Assembly (NCBI GenBank): GCA_013399855.1
Contig: VXAY01002056.1
Span: 2,285,009 to 2,349,008 of the forward strand
Reading direction: 5' to 3'
Origin: Oxyruncus cristatus
Lineage: Eukaryota > Chordata > Aves > Passeriformes > Cotingidae
Length of the DNA: 64,000 nucleotides
Shown: positions 52,280-62,916 of the stretch, one piece after another
How positions within the stretch are numbered: the first letter of the stretch is position 1
Layout of the letters: every line of letters starts with the position of its first letter
The notes under the pieces: generated by a model
Seen by the model: the letters and a program-made list of their open reading frames with translations, nothing else
What the model was told of the DNA's origin: nothing
Database searches by the model: none
Made by a program: the position numbers and the translations under genes

Positions 52280-52639
52280 CTGAAAATAGGACCCTGGATG
52301 AGACCCTGGTTTGACTCAGTTTAAGTTCACCCCACATGAACTAATTCATTTCTTTATCACAGCTATTTTCAAATATCACACATAAAGGCTGATCTGAGTT
52401 GGTTTTATTTTTTCCGTAACAGGAAAAGTAATTCTTCAAATGAAAAAGGTTTAAGTAATGGGTCTGCTATAAATACAAATTCATTAATAAACCATAATTT
52501 GTATTGACATTATAAATTCTAAATTTGTCCTTCCTTATGATCATGTTGATGTCATCAGCTCTATCTCCTCCTGCCAGTGTAACTGCCTTCCTGTTTCCTC
52601 ATCAGCTGGGAGACTCAGGTGTTTTTTAAAGAAGTGACT

Positions 52640-52804
52640 CAACAGCTAAAGTTTTATATACGCACTCAAGTCCCAAGAATTTTTTCCAAATCAGCCTCAA
52701 CAGCAAGAGCCTTAAAACTTCTAAAAAGTCAGTTGATTTCATAACTATTATAAAATAATGTGATCTTGGCCATTCCTTGAATTTAATGCAGAGGGTATCT
52801 TCTT
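52640..52804 (-). pseudogene. ATP8B4: ATP8B4 exon remnant: YFKEW..LLGATAVEDKLQ region
   Basis: After acceptor gactttcttacag the frame reads EEDTLCIKFKEWPRSHYF, resembling the ATP8B RDLDxxYFKEW region. A shifted frame then gives KALAVEADLEKI, resembling LLGATAVEDKLQEGV. The segment is shorter than the family exon. Confidence 0.5.
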
Positions 52805-53270
52805 CTGTAAGAAAGTCAAAAAAAATTTCAAGCACCTGGATTATTTAGCAGAATACACCATTCCTGTGCAGCATCATAAATCATCCTCTTGTGTGTGTGT
52901 ATAGACATTAGAGCACATATAATCTCTTCACACACAAAAGATTACAAAACATCTTATTGCAAACTGACTTCACTTTTACCTACTAAAAAGAAAGCAACTC
53001 CCTAAACTTGGCTACTCAAGAAAAACATTCAGTTTTCCAGCTGACACCGTGCAGATTAAAGAGTAAACAAAGACTTAGTAAATTGAACTATCAACTCAGT
53101 AGGCATTTAGTACAGGAATGTGTGTTTCTCTGATTCAGTTCTTGGAAGAACATCCCATTGTTAACTTCTGCAGTTATCATTACATAACCTTCAGCAATTC
53201 TCTTCGGGATTTATATCTAATACCACAGCTAATCACAGAGGGAATGTGGCTACACACATTTTGTAGCACC

Positions 53271-53301
53271 TGCGTGCGTGTGTGTATATATATATATATA
53301 A
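53271..53301. repeat. Compound dinucleotide microsatellite (TG/TA)
   Basis: A short tgcg/tgtg run passes directly into about eight TA units. Typical simple-sequence repeat. Confidence 0.9.
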
Positions 53302-53384
53302 AATAGGATTTCATTTATTGTGAAAATTATTACATTAAAATAAAAAGAGCAAACCTTTCTGATATTCCTGTTTTTTCCTTTCAG

Positions 53385-53476
53385 AAGTTTTGGAATGCTG
53401 TAATTCACAGGATATGGCAGTGAAACATGAAGAAAAATGTACAGAAATGAGGAAAGCACTTGCAGAGTCAGAACAG
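53385..53476 (+). other. Orphan exon-like open segment
   Basis: A strong acceptor (cctgttttttcctttcag) precedes 92 nt open in one frame, followed by GTGGAG. It encodes VLECCNSQDMAVKHEEKCTE then MRKALAESEQ, a charged, coiled-coil-like peptide. It lies on the strand opposite the ATP8B4 relic and I recognise no gene it belongs to. It could be chance. Confidence 0.25.
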
Positions 53477-53513
53477 GTGGAGGCTAGAACTGCTAACTTT
53501 TATCTTTTAATGC

Positions 53514-53552
53514 AGCCACATTCTCTTGAATGAAGCCACATTCTCTTGAATG
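53514..53552. repeat. Tandem duplication, 20 bp x 2
   Basis: The unit agccacattctcttgaatg occurs twice with one spacer base. Confidence 0.9.
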
Positions 53553-56448
53553 TTACTGGTATATTATTTCAGTTACTTTTATTTTAGAAGTTACCTTACC
53601 TTCTTAAATCTTAATATAGACACAAAGGAAACTAGTCGCCACATATCCAGCTTCCAGAATGTTATGAAACAATAAAATGGATTTAGCAAAACTGATTTTC
53701 AGTCTAAACTATGCATCAATATAACAATGTTGTCAATACCACATTTATTATGAGCAGAAATGAAAAAGTAACTCTTGCATGTGCACACTTTCCATTTTTA
53801 GATTTATAGTGTATTAACTACAAAATTAGAACTGAAATGCATATAATCCTTAGTTCAGTTCAGAACCTTTGAAAGTTGTGTGCTGATAAGGGATTGGTTC
53901 TGCTCAGGGAGTTATAAGCTCTGCAGAGTCTGCTGCACGTACTGAGCCTTGGCCAAGTCACTTATGTTTGTACAGGGGTGACCTGAGCCTTACAACAGAG
54001 GACAGGCCGTTCAAAGGCACTCGAGTACCTGTCAGGAACCTGTTATCAACACAATATCTTCAGAAATACAGAGTTCCCTGTGCACACACTGCTGAGCTGT
54101 TGAAAGGCTGATGGACTGTCAGGCATGGCAGAGCTGAATATTAAGGTGTCTATCGTGGCTCTTGTCACTTTCCAGATGTCACCTGCATTGACAGGAATGC
54201 TCACACACCACCTCCAAAAAAAAAAAAATGAGCCTGCTGCCATTTTAAAATGCCTTAAAATTTTTTAAAATTCCCTCAGCAGTCAACTGCAAGTGCTCAC
54301 TGTGCTTGACATTGAGACAGGATCTCGTGTACGTGCTGCATGACCAGGCTGTGCAATAAGTCTGCCCTCCTGCACATACAGTGGGACTGGCTGGTGCTAC
54401 CCCAGCTCCACAACGTGGTGAGAGAGCAGCTACAGGAACCACCCAGGGTGACTTCTGTCACTGATCACTACAGCATCTCAGCACCGCTTATATTAAGGAA
54501 GTTATGTATTCACTAACACCCAACATGAGGTGTCATTGCCCCTTACATTTCTCCCCTGTTTTGCAATAAGCACAGTGCACTCCTGGCGATCCAAGCTGAT
54601 CTGAGAAAGGCACAATTCACCTGTGAAAGTGTCCTCTCCTTCAAAATTAACACTACAAACATATTACAAACAAAACTTGTAGACAAGTAGTTAAGTACTG
54701 GATTCAGAAGGGACTAGAACTCAAACTTGGATTAAGCAATGACAATTCAAGAAGCGAACTTTGCATCATTTGGAAGGGACAAAATAATCTGAAATCAAAA
54801 CATTTCCACGCTGCTGTTTCATGGCCAAGTCACTTATTTTTTGCTTGCCAAAAGCCCAAGATCATTTTGAGCTTTAGTTAACACCTAGAAAAATAAGGAT
54901 ATAATTAGGCAAGCATTGGCCAGTACACATAGATACAGATACTGGACTGCCAAATTGCAAGACTTCCAAGCACATTAGGAAACAGATATGATTATGATTT
55001 TCACCTTTTGTGTTGATATCCTGAAGAATTACAAGTGCACTGGGAGAAGTCCTAATAAGGACCACTGGACTCGAAACTTCAGATAACGTATTTCTTGAAT
55101 ATCAACATTACTATATCTGGGATTCAAAATTCCTACTTTTACTGTCCTCTACTATACATGAAACATTATTATTAAGCAACTACACTGCGTTATTTAGCAC
55201 TTAAATTCCAAGTGGGTAAATGTCTTTGAAGCACAAAGATTCTGAGCAGTTTCATTGTTAAATGGCAGGACTATGTCCAGAAAGGTTTTTCATCTTAAAC
55301 ACACATCAACAAAACAGGCAGTTGAATGCTTTACCAGCAGCAACAATGTATCTTGATTATTCCTTACTTTCTGGTGTAAGATGCTACAACGGAAAGAGGA
55401 AAATTAAACATCAAAAATTGATGGACTACAAAGAAAGCTTTGTAACTGTATAAATGAAGTATTAAGGAAAACTGTACTTGTTTGGGAAAAGATTTGCAGG
55501 AGTGTGGGAGAGAGAGCAGAAGCAAGGGAGAGGGGAAGGAGAGAAAAAGGAAAAGACACAGGTGCAATCTGACAAAAGAGGTTAAAGGAACAAGTCTTGC
55601 CAGCCATCATCACCTCACCCAGTGTGTGCAGGCTGTACCAGGCACTGGTGTTTCAGCCACACCATGGGCTTGTTCCCTCACCCAGGTGGCAGCTGTATCC
55701 TGGCCACACACACAAACTTAACCTTGCCGAGTAAGTATGAAAAGCCAAGGTTTTAGCATCTCAAGTTAAAAGAAAGAATTAGATGCTTATGATTCCAGCT
55801 TTGCTCTCATATGAAACATGCTGGTCTTCTGGAAAAGATTAAAAGAAAGCCAAGAAAGCTCTGTTACAGGGAGGAAAACAATAGTTATGTTTGTAACCCA
55901 TATTAAGTATATGTTATGATGGTTTTGTTATGTCGGACATTTTAAAAATCATGGAATGGTTTGTATTAGGCATGGCCACTTACAGAGAATATGAATTCTG
56001 AAAGAAAGGAAGGAAAATGGGATACAATTCTCATTTAAGTTCACATTAGGAGAGACCCTTGAAAACAAGCAGAGAGCATACTTTATTTAAATAACATGAA
56101 ACTGGATTATTTGTATTCACATTCATAGACTTGAACCAATTTCCAACTACGAATTATAAGATATGGATTACTTGCACAATATAAATATTCTAAGTGTTTT
56201 AAATATTAGCATAAAACCTCAGAACCTGTATTATTTCAGTAGATTTGTCTCTCTAATCAGCACTTAGATTTGGCTGACTTAACAGCAAAGCGTTCTAGCC
56301 CTGATTCAGGAAGTCCTCCTGCCTTTATGTATATCTTTACATCAAGAGGAACGTTCAAACCATGTGATTTTTAAGTCTCTATTTTAAGTTGAATATGTTG
56401 ACTGGTTAAGGGAGCTTCTGAATTAGTATCTCAAGTAGAATCTCTTAC

Positions 56449-56564
56449 TCCCAGCCAGCTGGATGCCAAAGACATTAGTACTCCATTGCTTGGATGAAGC
56501 TGTTCAAGTACACTGCTATCTGTCCCTTCACAATAAAGCTCTATCTGATCATCGGGATTTCTAA
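56449..56564 (-). pseudogene. ATP8B4: ATP8B4 exon: nucleotide-binding KGA motif region, open but motif altered
   Basis: Acceptor cttgtctttttcag and donor GTAAGAG bound 116 nt (two bases plus 38 codons). It reads RNPDDQIELYCEGTDSSVLE then QLHPSNGVLMSLASSWLG. ATP8B4 has RNPEGQIKLYSKGADTILFE and KLHPSNEVLLSLTSDHL. The exon is intact, but the lysine and alanine of the KGA ATP-binding motif are replaced (EGT), which would be expected to abolish nucleotide binding. Confidence 0.87.
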
Positions 56565-56848
56565 CTGAAAAAGACAAGAATTTAAACCAAGAAAAATTTA
56601 GTTATTGTTCTTGGGGTGTTTGCGTTGTTGGTTTGGTGGGTTTTTTTTAGAAGGTTGTTTGATCTCTCAAATTTAATTACAGTTTTATTGTACATACCGG
56701 TTAAAAAATAGCCATTACATAGAAATAGCCCAAATGTATTTTTGAAAGGAAAAGGAGATACCATTATGAAAACCAGTATTATTTCAGTATGAGAAAGAAT
56801 GTGTAACATGGAGTGAAACTTCCAGTCCACTTTCACTTACAGATCCAG

Positions 56849-56886
56849 TTCTCAGTCCATCTTATTCTTCTCAGTCCATCTTATTT
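56849..56886. repeat. Tandem duplication, 19 bp x 2
   Basis: The unit ttctcagtccatcttattc is repeated directly with one terminal mismatch. Confidence 0.85.
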
Positions 56887-58802
56887 CTTTCAAAGTTTTT
56901 ATCAAAAGTATATAGTCTCACAAGGTTATCAATATCTTGAGTTTATAAATTTTTCAACTCACAAATAATAGTTCATCCCTACATTACCCTGGGCCTTTTT
57001 AAATCTCAAGTCCAGGAACTTTAATTTAAACATACTTCACTTTCAAATCAAATAATGAGGCCCAGACCATCTCAGTTTCTCTACAAACCTTGCTTTCAAT
57101 AGTCTTTTTTATTTCCTTTCTTGGCTATTTCCTCCCTAATTTGCTATATTCCTCTTTCTGTGCCCTTTCCTGCTAACAGAAATTAGACAGTTTTGCTTCA
57201 CTCAGTCATTTGTTTCCTTGACATAATCTGATGCTCCAAAGCTCAACAATCAAAGGGAGAAAGGGACAAAGCAGAACTTTTAGAAAGACAGACTGAAGTA
57301 GCAAGTGAATAAAAATCTTTACATGTTAATGAATATTAAGCAAATCCTGTTCTTACACTTATTTCTCCATAATAGATTAATGACAGATTTTTGTTTTTAC
57401 AACACACATCTGCTTATAGGAATGTTCAGTAAAGGGTCAGAACCTTTTCTATAGCAACTTCTCAAAATACTTTCCAAAATCAATAGTAGTGCAAGTTCAA
57501 ATAGGAATTACTTAATCACTGGTGTAGTCTTTGCTTCATCCTAGTTAGGAGGAACAGCAGCAGCAATGAAACTGTTCCTTCAACAAATGTTGTTACCATT
57601 CAAATTATTTCTTTTTATTTTTAATTAAAACAAGCTGGGTGAATAAAGAAACTAGAGTGGCACACCCAAATATTGTCAGTATTATACAGCAGCTTATGAA
57701 AGACTACCTCCCATTGACTCAGATGATGCACAACCAAGACAGAATATCTGATCTTTTTGAAACAGAAACACAAAGCACTCTGAAGATCTCAAAAATCAGC
57801 ATCAACATAGTACATGGCACTTCTGTAAGTTTTGTCCTACTAATGTTTTCCCTGTTTTCTTTAATAACAGAGTAAAACAATGAGTACTGAGTACATAAAT
57901 TACCAGCAGCAGTAGTGTTCAGACTATGTGCTGTGAGATTAGCAAGTCACCTGCAAGAGCAAAAAAAATTAGAGCCGTAAGAGATGTAAAGATTCATATC
58001 CAGTTAGAGTTCACTGACATAGTTCCCCCAGGAAACATGTTCCCAGAAAAAAACTAATACTTTATTTACTATTCTAGAGTAATTTTATTATAAGTTAACC
58101 TGACAGCTCAGAAAATTTAGTTATTGAATTACCTATTAACCAATTTTTAATATTAAATGTTTCTTTAATGATGATTATCCTTTATTACAACTTTGTCATT
58201 TCTAAATGTCATTTAATACCTCATTCATTTCCATTTGCCAGCCAAGGCTGTCATGTATTTCAGCTACAAAACTAAAGTTACACAATTTAAATTTTTATAT
58301 ATTTGATAATACACGTTTCTTGGGTAATTTTTCAGACTGAAGCAAACAGGGAACAAGTACCTCAGCAAGGTTAAATGAATACAGCATGAGTAGAATTCAA
58401 CACCACAATTATAAACACAATCTTATTTGGAGAGCAACTGGTAAAACAGCAACATGGATTAACTTCCCATGTGTTCACACATTAATGGAGCACTTCCTGT
58501 GGCATCAAATTTGGAGCTGGAGTTCTTGTTTTGTCTGTGAAAATACATCCAGTTGTGCCCCTGCAGCAGGTTTGCCTTACATGTGGCATTCCCAGCTTAT
58601 GAAGCAGTTGTAACCACGACAATTGCCACACTGCTCTCCAAAAACTTAAATCCTTTAAAAAAACCCAACCAAACTTATGGCAACTGTATTTGTTCCAAGG
58701 GTTTAGAAGCAAATATGCATAACGAGACTGTCAATTGTAATCCATAGGAGGAGAACTCATTCTGAGCACAATGAATTTTCCATCCTTTTGAGGGCAATTC
58801 AG

Positions 58803-58861
58803 ATTGTATAAACAGATATTAAAAAAAAATGCAGACTCTGAATCTAANTTGTTTATACAAT
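58803..58861. repeat. 12-bp perfect inverted repeat (hairpin), with one ambiguous base in the loop
   Basis: attgtataaaca (58803-58814) is the exact reverse complement of tgtttatacaat (58850-58861). The 35-nt loop contains an A-run and an N at 58848. Confidence 0.75.
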
Positions 58862-60734
58862 TTCAGCTTTGTGGTAGAAGATGTAATACTACCTTGTGGA
58901 GTTTATTACCTCTTTAATTACTTATAGGATTCTAACCAGTGATTTAACTTGGTATAGAAGCCTCGTTTATCAGGTCTAGTGTCAAAAATTCCTTTTTTAG
59001 TGCACAAGACAAGGTACATCAAAATCTCAGATTGCCTGTCACAAAGGAAGGAAGCAATGATGAAGTATTCCCTTACTGTCACGTGGCAGTCACTTTGTCA
59101 TTTCAGCTGCTGGGGGCTCAAACACATAAGCTATAGACAAAAAGTATTCATAACATTTCAATTTGTCAGGCAGGTTCTTCGAGCTCCAACTGTAGCCACT
59201 AAAGAGAAGTCAGCAGACACATAAGACTTGTCTGAATCACTTGTTAAAGGATCTTAAATTTAACTCCAATGACATCAGGGAAAACTGAGGAGACTTCCTA
59301 TCTTAGTTTTAGCTGATTACACCAGGTGCCAAATGGGACTCTCGGGAATATCTCCCAGGCGCCTCGCACGGGTTGGCTCAGAGAAGCCAGACCTATGCAC
59401 CACAAAAACAACTCTAGTTAAATGCACAGGTAAAGACTAATAAACAGAAAAATTAAATGAAGATTACACATAGCAAAGAACACATCTCTTTCTTTAGAGT
59501 TCAGGTTCCAGATTCACCCAACTGTTTTTTTTTCCCTAGAGAAACATGACTTAGTCTACCATAATAATCCAAACCTGCCCTTGGGATCACACGGACAGCA
59601 TTAAGAGTGAAACTTAGTTACCTGTCCTCGAAAACATCCACCTATCAAGTATTTCCCTAAAACTTTTTCATGTGAAATATTCACATTTTTAAGAAAATAG
59701 AAGGGGAGCAATTAAGAAAAAAAAAAAAACAGCAACCACATTTCTAATACTTTACTTGTGATTGAGCTATATCTGTTGGGCTATAAAGCCAGGCTGCATT
59801 TTCAGAGGCATTGTAGTAGAACACTTCTTATTTCTCTAAATGTTTTGGCAAAAATAAATATGACCCCCACGGTTTTACTGATTTATAGCCCAAAAGACAC
59901 TGCACATAAGCTGAGTCTTTTACCATAGGAAAGCAAAGAATTAACTATGAACTCTTACAGGTTCGGGAACATGACAGTAACATCAAGTGTAACTTATCCT
60001 GTGTCACCCATGTCACTTAGAAGAGCACAAAACACCACAGTGACAGATGATAACAGGGAGGGACGATGAGAGGGTCGTGGGATTTACAACTAAGACCTTG
60101 TTAAATCCACACTTGAGTTTGTCTCCCCTATGGCTCTATTTTTAAAAATAAGAATTTGAGTCTGAAGTCTTTTATTTCAGTTCTTCATTTTGTGAACTGT
60201 TTGAAATTAAGAAAAACAAATACACTTCCAGTCATGTATGTTACCGGGAGAATTAAGTACTAAATCATGCATATTTCATTAAACAGATTTTTTTTTTCCT
60301 TTTCTGTTTCATAAGTTGTCCAAATGACCACATAGTATTGGATAGTTCCTGGTAAAGGACTCCTAAACCTTTTGCTAGTATAGAATTTAGTATTAACAGT
60401 CAGGAAAATATGTAAACTTGCCATAAGTTACATAAACCAGATCACAACACCAGTCAAAAATCAGACTCTAGGCAGGACTGCATTAAATGCAAAATGGCAT
60501 ATACTGTATTTTCATCCAGAAAAAAGACCTAAGTATGTGCAGCTTCTGATATTTTTACATTACCCTGACTTGGAAAATTGTAATGCCTATAAAATTCTAA
60601 TAAAAGATTAAAGGAATGAACCACAGTTCAGTACAAATATTTATTCCAGCGCTCAAGTATTTGCACAAGTTTAACAACTGTATAAATTCTTTCAGCAAAA
60701 CTACACTTTTGTTTGTTTGTTTTCTAGATCAACA

Positions 60735-60844
60735 AATGAAATTTGAGATACCCATCTCATACTTTCGTTGTTATTAAAAGCTTGTAAATATACCATTACA
60801 AGACCCTTTGTACCGGTTGGCAGAGCCTTTGTGATTAGTAAGTC
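60735..60844 (-). pseudogene. ATP8B4: ATP8B4 exon: EELGTLVTYQLLAF..FNN region
   Basis: After acceptor gctttgttttcag the frame reads LITKALPTGTKGLVMVYLQA then FNNNESMRWVSQI. ATP8B has TITIEELGTLVTYQLLAF and FNNTRKRMSVI. No GT follows the expected exon end. The frame stays open for about 20 more codons before a stop, followed by an AATAAA, so in isolation it could be mistaken for a terminal exon. Confidence 0.6.
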
Positions 60845-61936
60845 CTGAAAACAAAGCTTAAATTTTAATATTCTTCCCACAAAACTTGTGAAGTCACCCA
60901 TGAGTTTATAAATAGGTGTCATTTAATGTCAAAACAGAACCTTAAGACACTCTTTTCTATATTCCAAGAAAGGACATAATATTCCCTGAAATTCATCCCG
61001 GTTAATATCAAATAACTTTGACTAAAACACTGGGGGGAAAAAGTGCTTCTTTCAAGCTAAAACTATTCCCAACACAACAAATGCAATTGAAAAATCCATA
61101 TTTGCTACCTTGTATTCATAATGATGGAACAGCTTCTTTGACTCATCCAGATGAATCAAATTAAGCCCTTACATATATAATAAACACATAACAAAGTACC
61201 ATAGTTCTTCAAATGAAATTCATAACTCACTTATGCCACATTGTTCTCCCACTACATCCTCCTTAACTGCTTATTAAATGGCTGTAGCAATCTCCCTGTT
61301 TATCGAAATACGCAAGTCAATGGAAATAAACACAGATTAAACAGCATGCCACAATTTTATCACATTGAAATGTTACTGGCTTCTCAAACATACACCGTAA
61401 CTCCAAATGGACTGGTTTAAGCTAAACAGATTCCCTTCATTCATGTCAATGGACTTGACAGAAATTCTCCTTGTCTCCTGAAGGAGGAAGGGTACCAAAC
61501 ATTTCTGACGCACAAGTCTTGTCCCATTGGTTCAACCTCTGCTCGAGAAAGACTTAACTCTGTTTCTGTTCTAGAAAGATCACACACCTTTTTTACCTGC
61601 ATCAGGCAGCAAGTTGCTTATACTGACAGCACAACTCTTCTGTCCATATGAAACAGGGGGGGGAAAAGCCCCCACAGAAATGCAAGTCCCAGTATGACAG
61701 TGTAAGGAAGATCTCCTGACTCCCGCTTCCACAACAGGTGATTACTGAATGTCTTGAAAGAAGAAAATCTCTACAAGCAACAGGGAGGAGGGAGAGTCTG
61801 ATTAAAATGAGTAAGACTTCTAAAGAGAGCTGGGCAGAACTTTACAATACATAAGTAAAAGGTGCCAATAAGTTCCTGTTTCCAAGCTCTGTAGGAATCT
61901 CCTGCAAGGAAATCAACTCTTCATCATATTCCCTAT

Positions 61937-62020
61937 GGGGTACCTTGATTTCCCCCACTGCTTCAGAGAGGTTTTCTAGCCACGACCTCCACATCAGCAA
62001 GTAAGGTTCTGATACTTTCT
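61937..62020 (-). pseudogene. ATP8B4: ATP8B4 exon remnant: YQ..SPDEGALV..KSRTP region
   Basis: From a TATCAG start the segment follows ATP8B YQVQSPDEGALVTAARNFGF through KSRTP over 78 nt, where the family has 81. It reads YQNLTC, a shift to DVEVVARK, and back to QWGKSRYP. Stops occur in the frame that carries both ends. Similarity is moderate, but anchored at both ends and by length. Confidence 0.55.
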
Positions 62021-62839
62021 GACCCCCACACACCAACCACCTTAAATCAGTCCATCCAAATTCACAGTGACCTTTCTACCACAAGTGGGACCAACTGAGA
62101 GTCGATCCAAAAGTCAGGCACTTACTCCACTGGCATCCATATCCACCCAGTCAAAAAACACACTTGCCAGTTCCTGCCCCTTTCCTTAGGAACTTGCAGG
62201 ATAACTTTTCATTTGCCAGCAGCTAATGAGAAGCAGTATTCAAGGGGGTGTGAGGTTTCTTAGTGAATTCTATAAAAACTGTACTATGATCCCAATCTTT
62301 GTCTGCTTAAAAAGTCTGTCATAAGATAAGGAATTTTCAGCGTAGCCAAAGTGTAAATCAGTATTAGAAAGGGACTAAAAGGAAACTACCAGCCAATAAA
62401 AACAACCCTGAAGTCTACCTTTTGCATTCACAGGTAAAAGCAGTCGTGTTCTTGAGTATGATTGCAGGAATAGCAAGTAATTTCCATGGTCAGAGTAGTG
62501 GTAAAAAAGCTATAAATAACTAGGAACATATTAAAGTTAAAACTGAATAACAGGCATCACATCATGTCCTTTCCTGGCCTCAGAGAACGAAACTTCAAAC
62601 AATTAAAGTTTAGAAAGCATCGATATCCCACAGAGCAATGCATTGTAGAACTTTGTAAGTCTGAATATTAAACCAGCCACGTTCTCTTCAGGTGTTACAA
62701 CCTTGCTTTTTATTACAACCAAACACACGAGGTAAAATGCTGTACCAGCATGGTTGGGTGGGTTTTAACATGCCACAGGTTAATTGAGGTGTATGTTCAT
62801 ATTTATATGTATAATATAGAAATTCATGGTAACATGAGT

Positions 62840-62916
62840 TCGTGTAACAAACCAGCAGGAGAGCCCAATGACTCTTTGAATCAAAATATATTATCCTACG
62901 ACCAAGAATTTTGACC
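62840..62916 (-). pseudogene. ATP8B4: ATP8B4 exon remnant: RLLALCHT region
   Basis: After acceptor tcttttctgtag the frame reads VKILGRRIIYFDSKSHWALL then LVCYTNSC. It loosely follows ATP8B GDPKVHEFLRLLALCHTVM. The match is weak alone and is accepted mainly for its position before the next two segments. Confidence 0.42.

Larger units (their letters stand above)
49810..62916 (-). pseudogene. ATP8B4: ATP8B4 pseudogene (P4-ATPase phospholipid flippase), 5' part outside window
   Basis: Eight - strand segments match ATP8B-type P4-ATPase in protein order, from the nucleotide-binding domain near 62.9 kb to a late transmembrane helix at 49.8 kb. P4-ATPases move aminophospholipids across membranes, driven by ATP. 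In human, ATP8B4 is the convergent neighbour of DTWD1, and orientation and order here agree. The exon with GVGISGQEGM (50.97-51.20 kb) carries frameshifts. The exon with SPDEGALV homology (61.9 kb) is interrupted by stops. The KGA nucleotide-binding motif reads EGT. I saw no trace of the TGD, DGAND or YDQW regions, so exons seem lost. A working ATP8B4 cannot be read here. Phosphorylation-site exons (DKTGT) would lie right of the window. Confidence 0.8.

Noticed and set aside
55482..55721. 79-codon + strand frame rich in lysine, arginine and glutamate
   Set aside because: The composition reflects a purine-rich stretch (gagagagcagaagcaaggg). It has no similarity or splice support.
60620..60730. 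Terminal exon with stop and AATAAA on the - strand
   Set aside because: The reading belongs to an internal ATP8B4 exon that has lost its donor. The hexamer in AT-rich DNA is likely coincidental.
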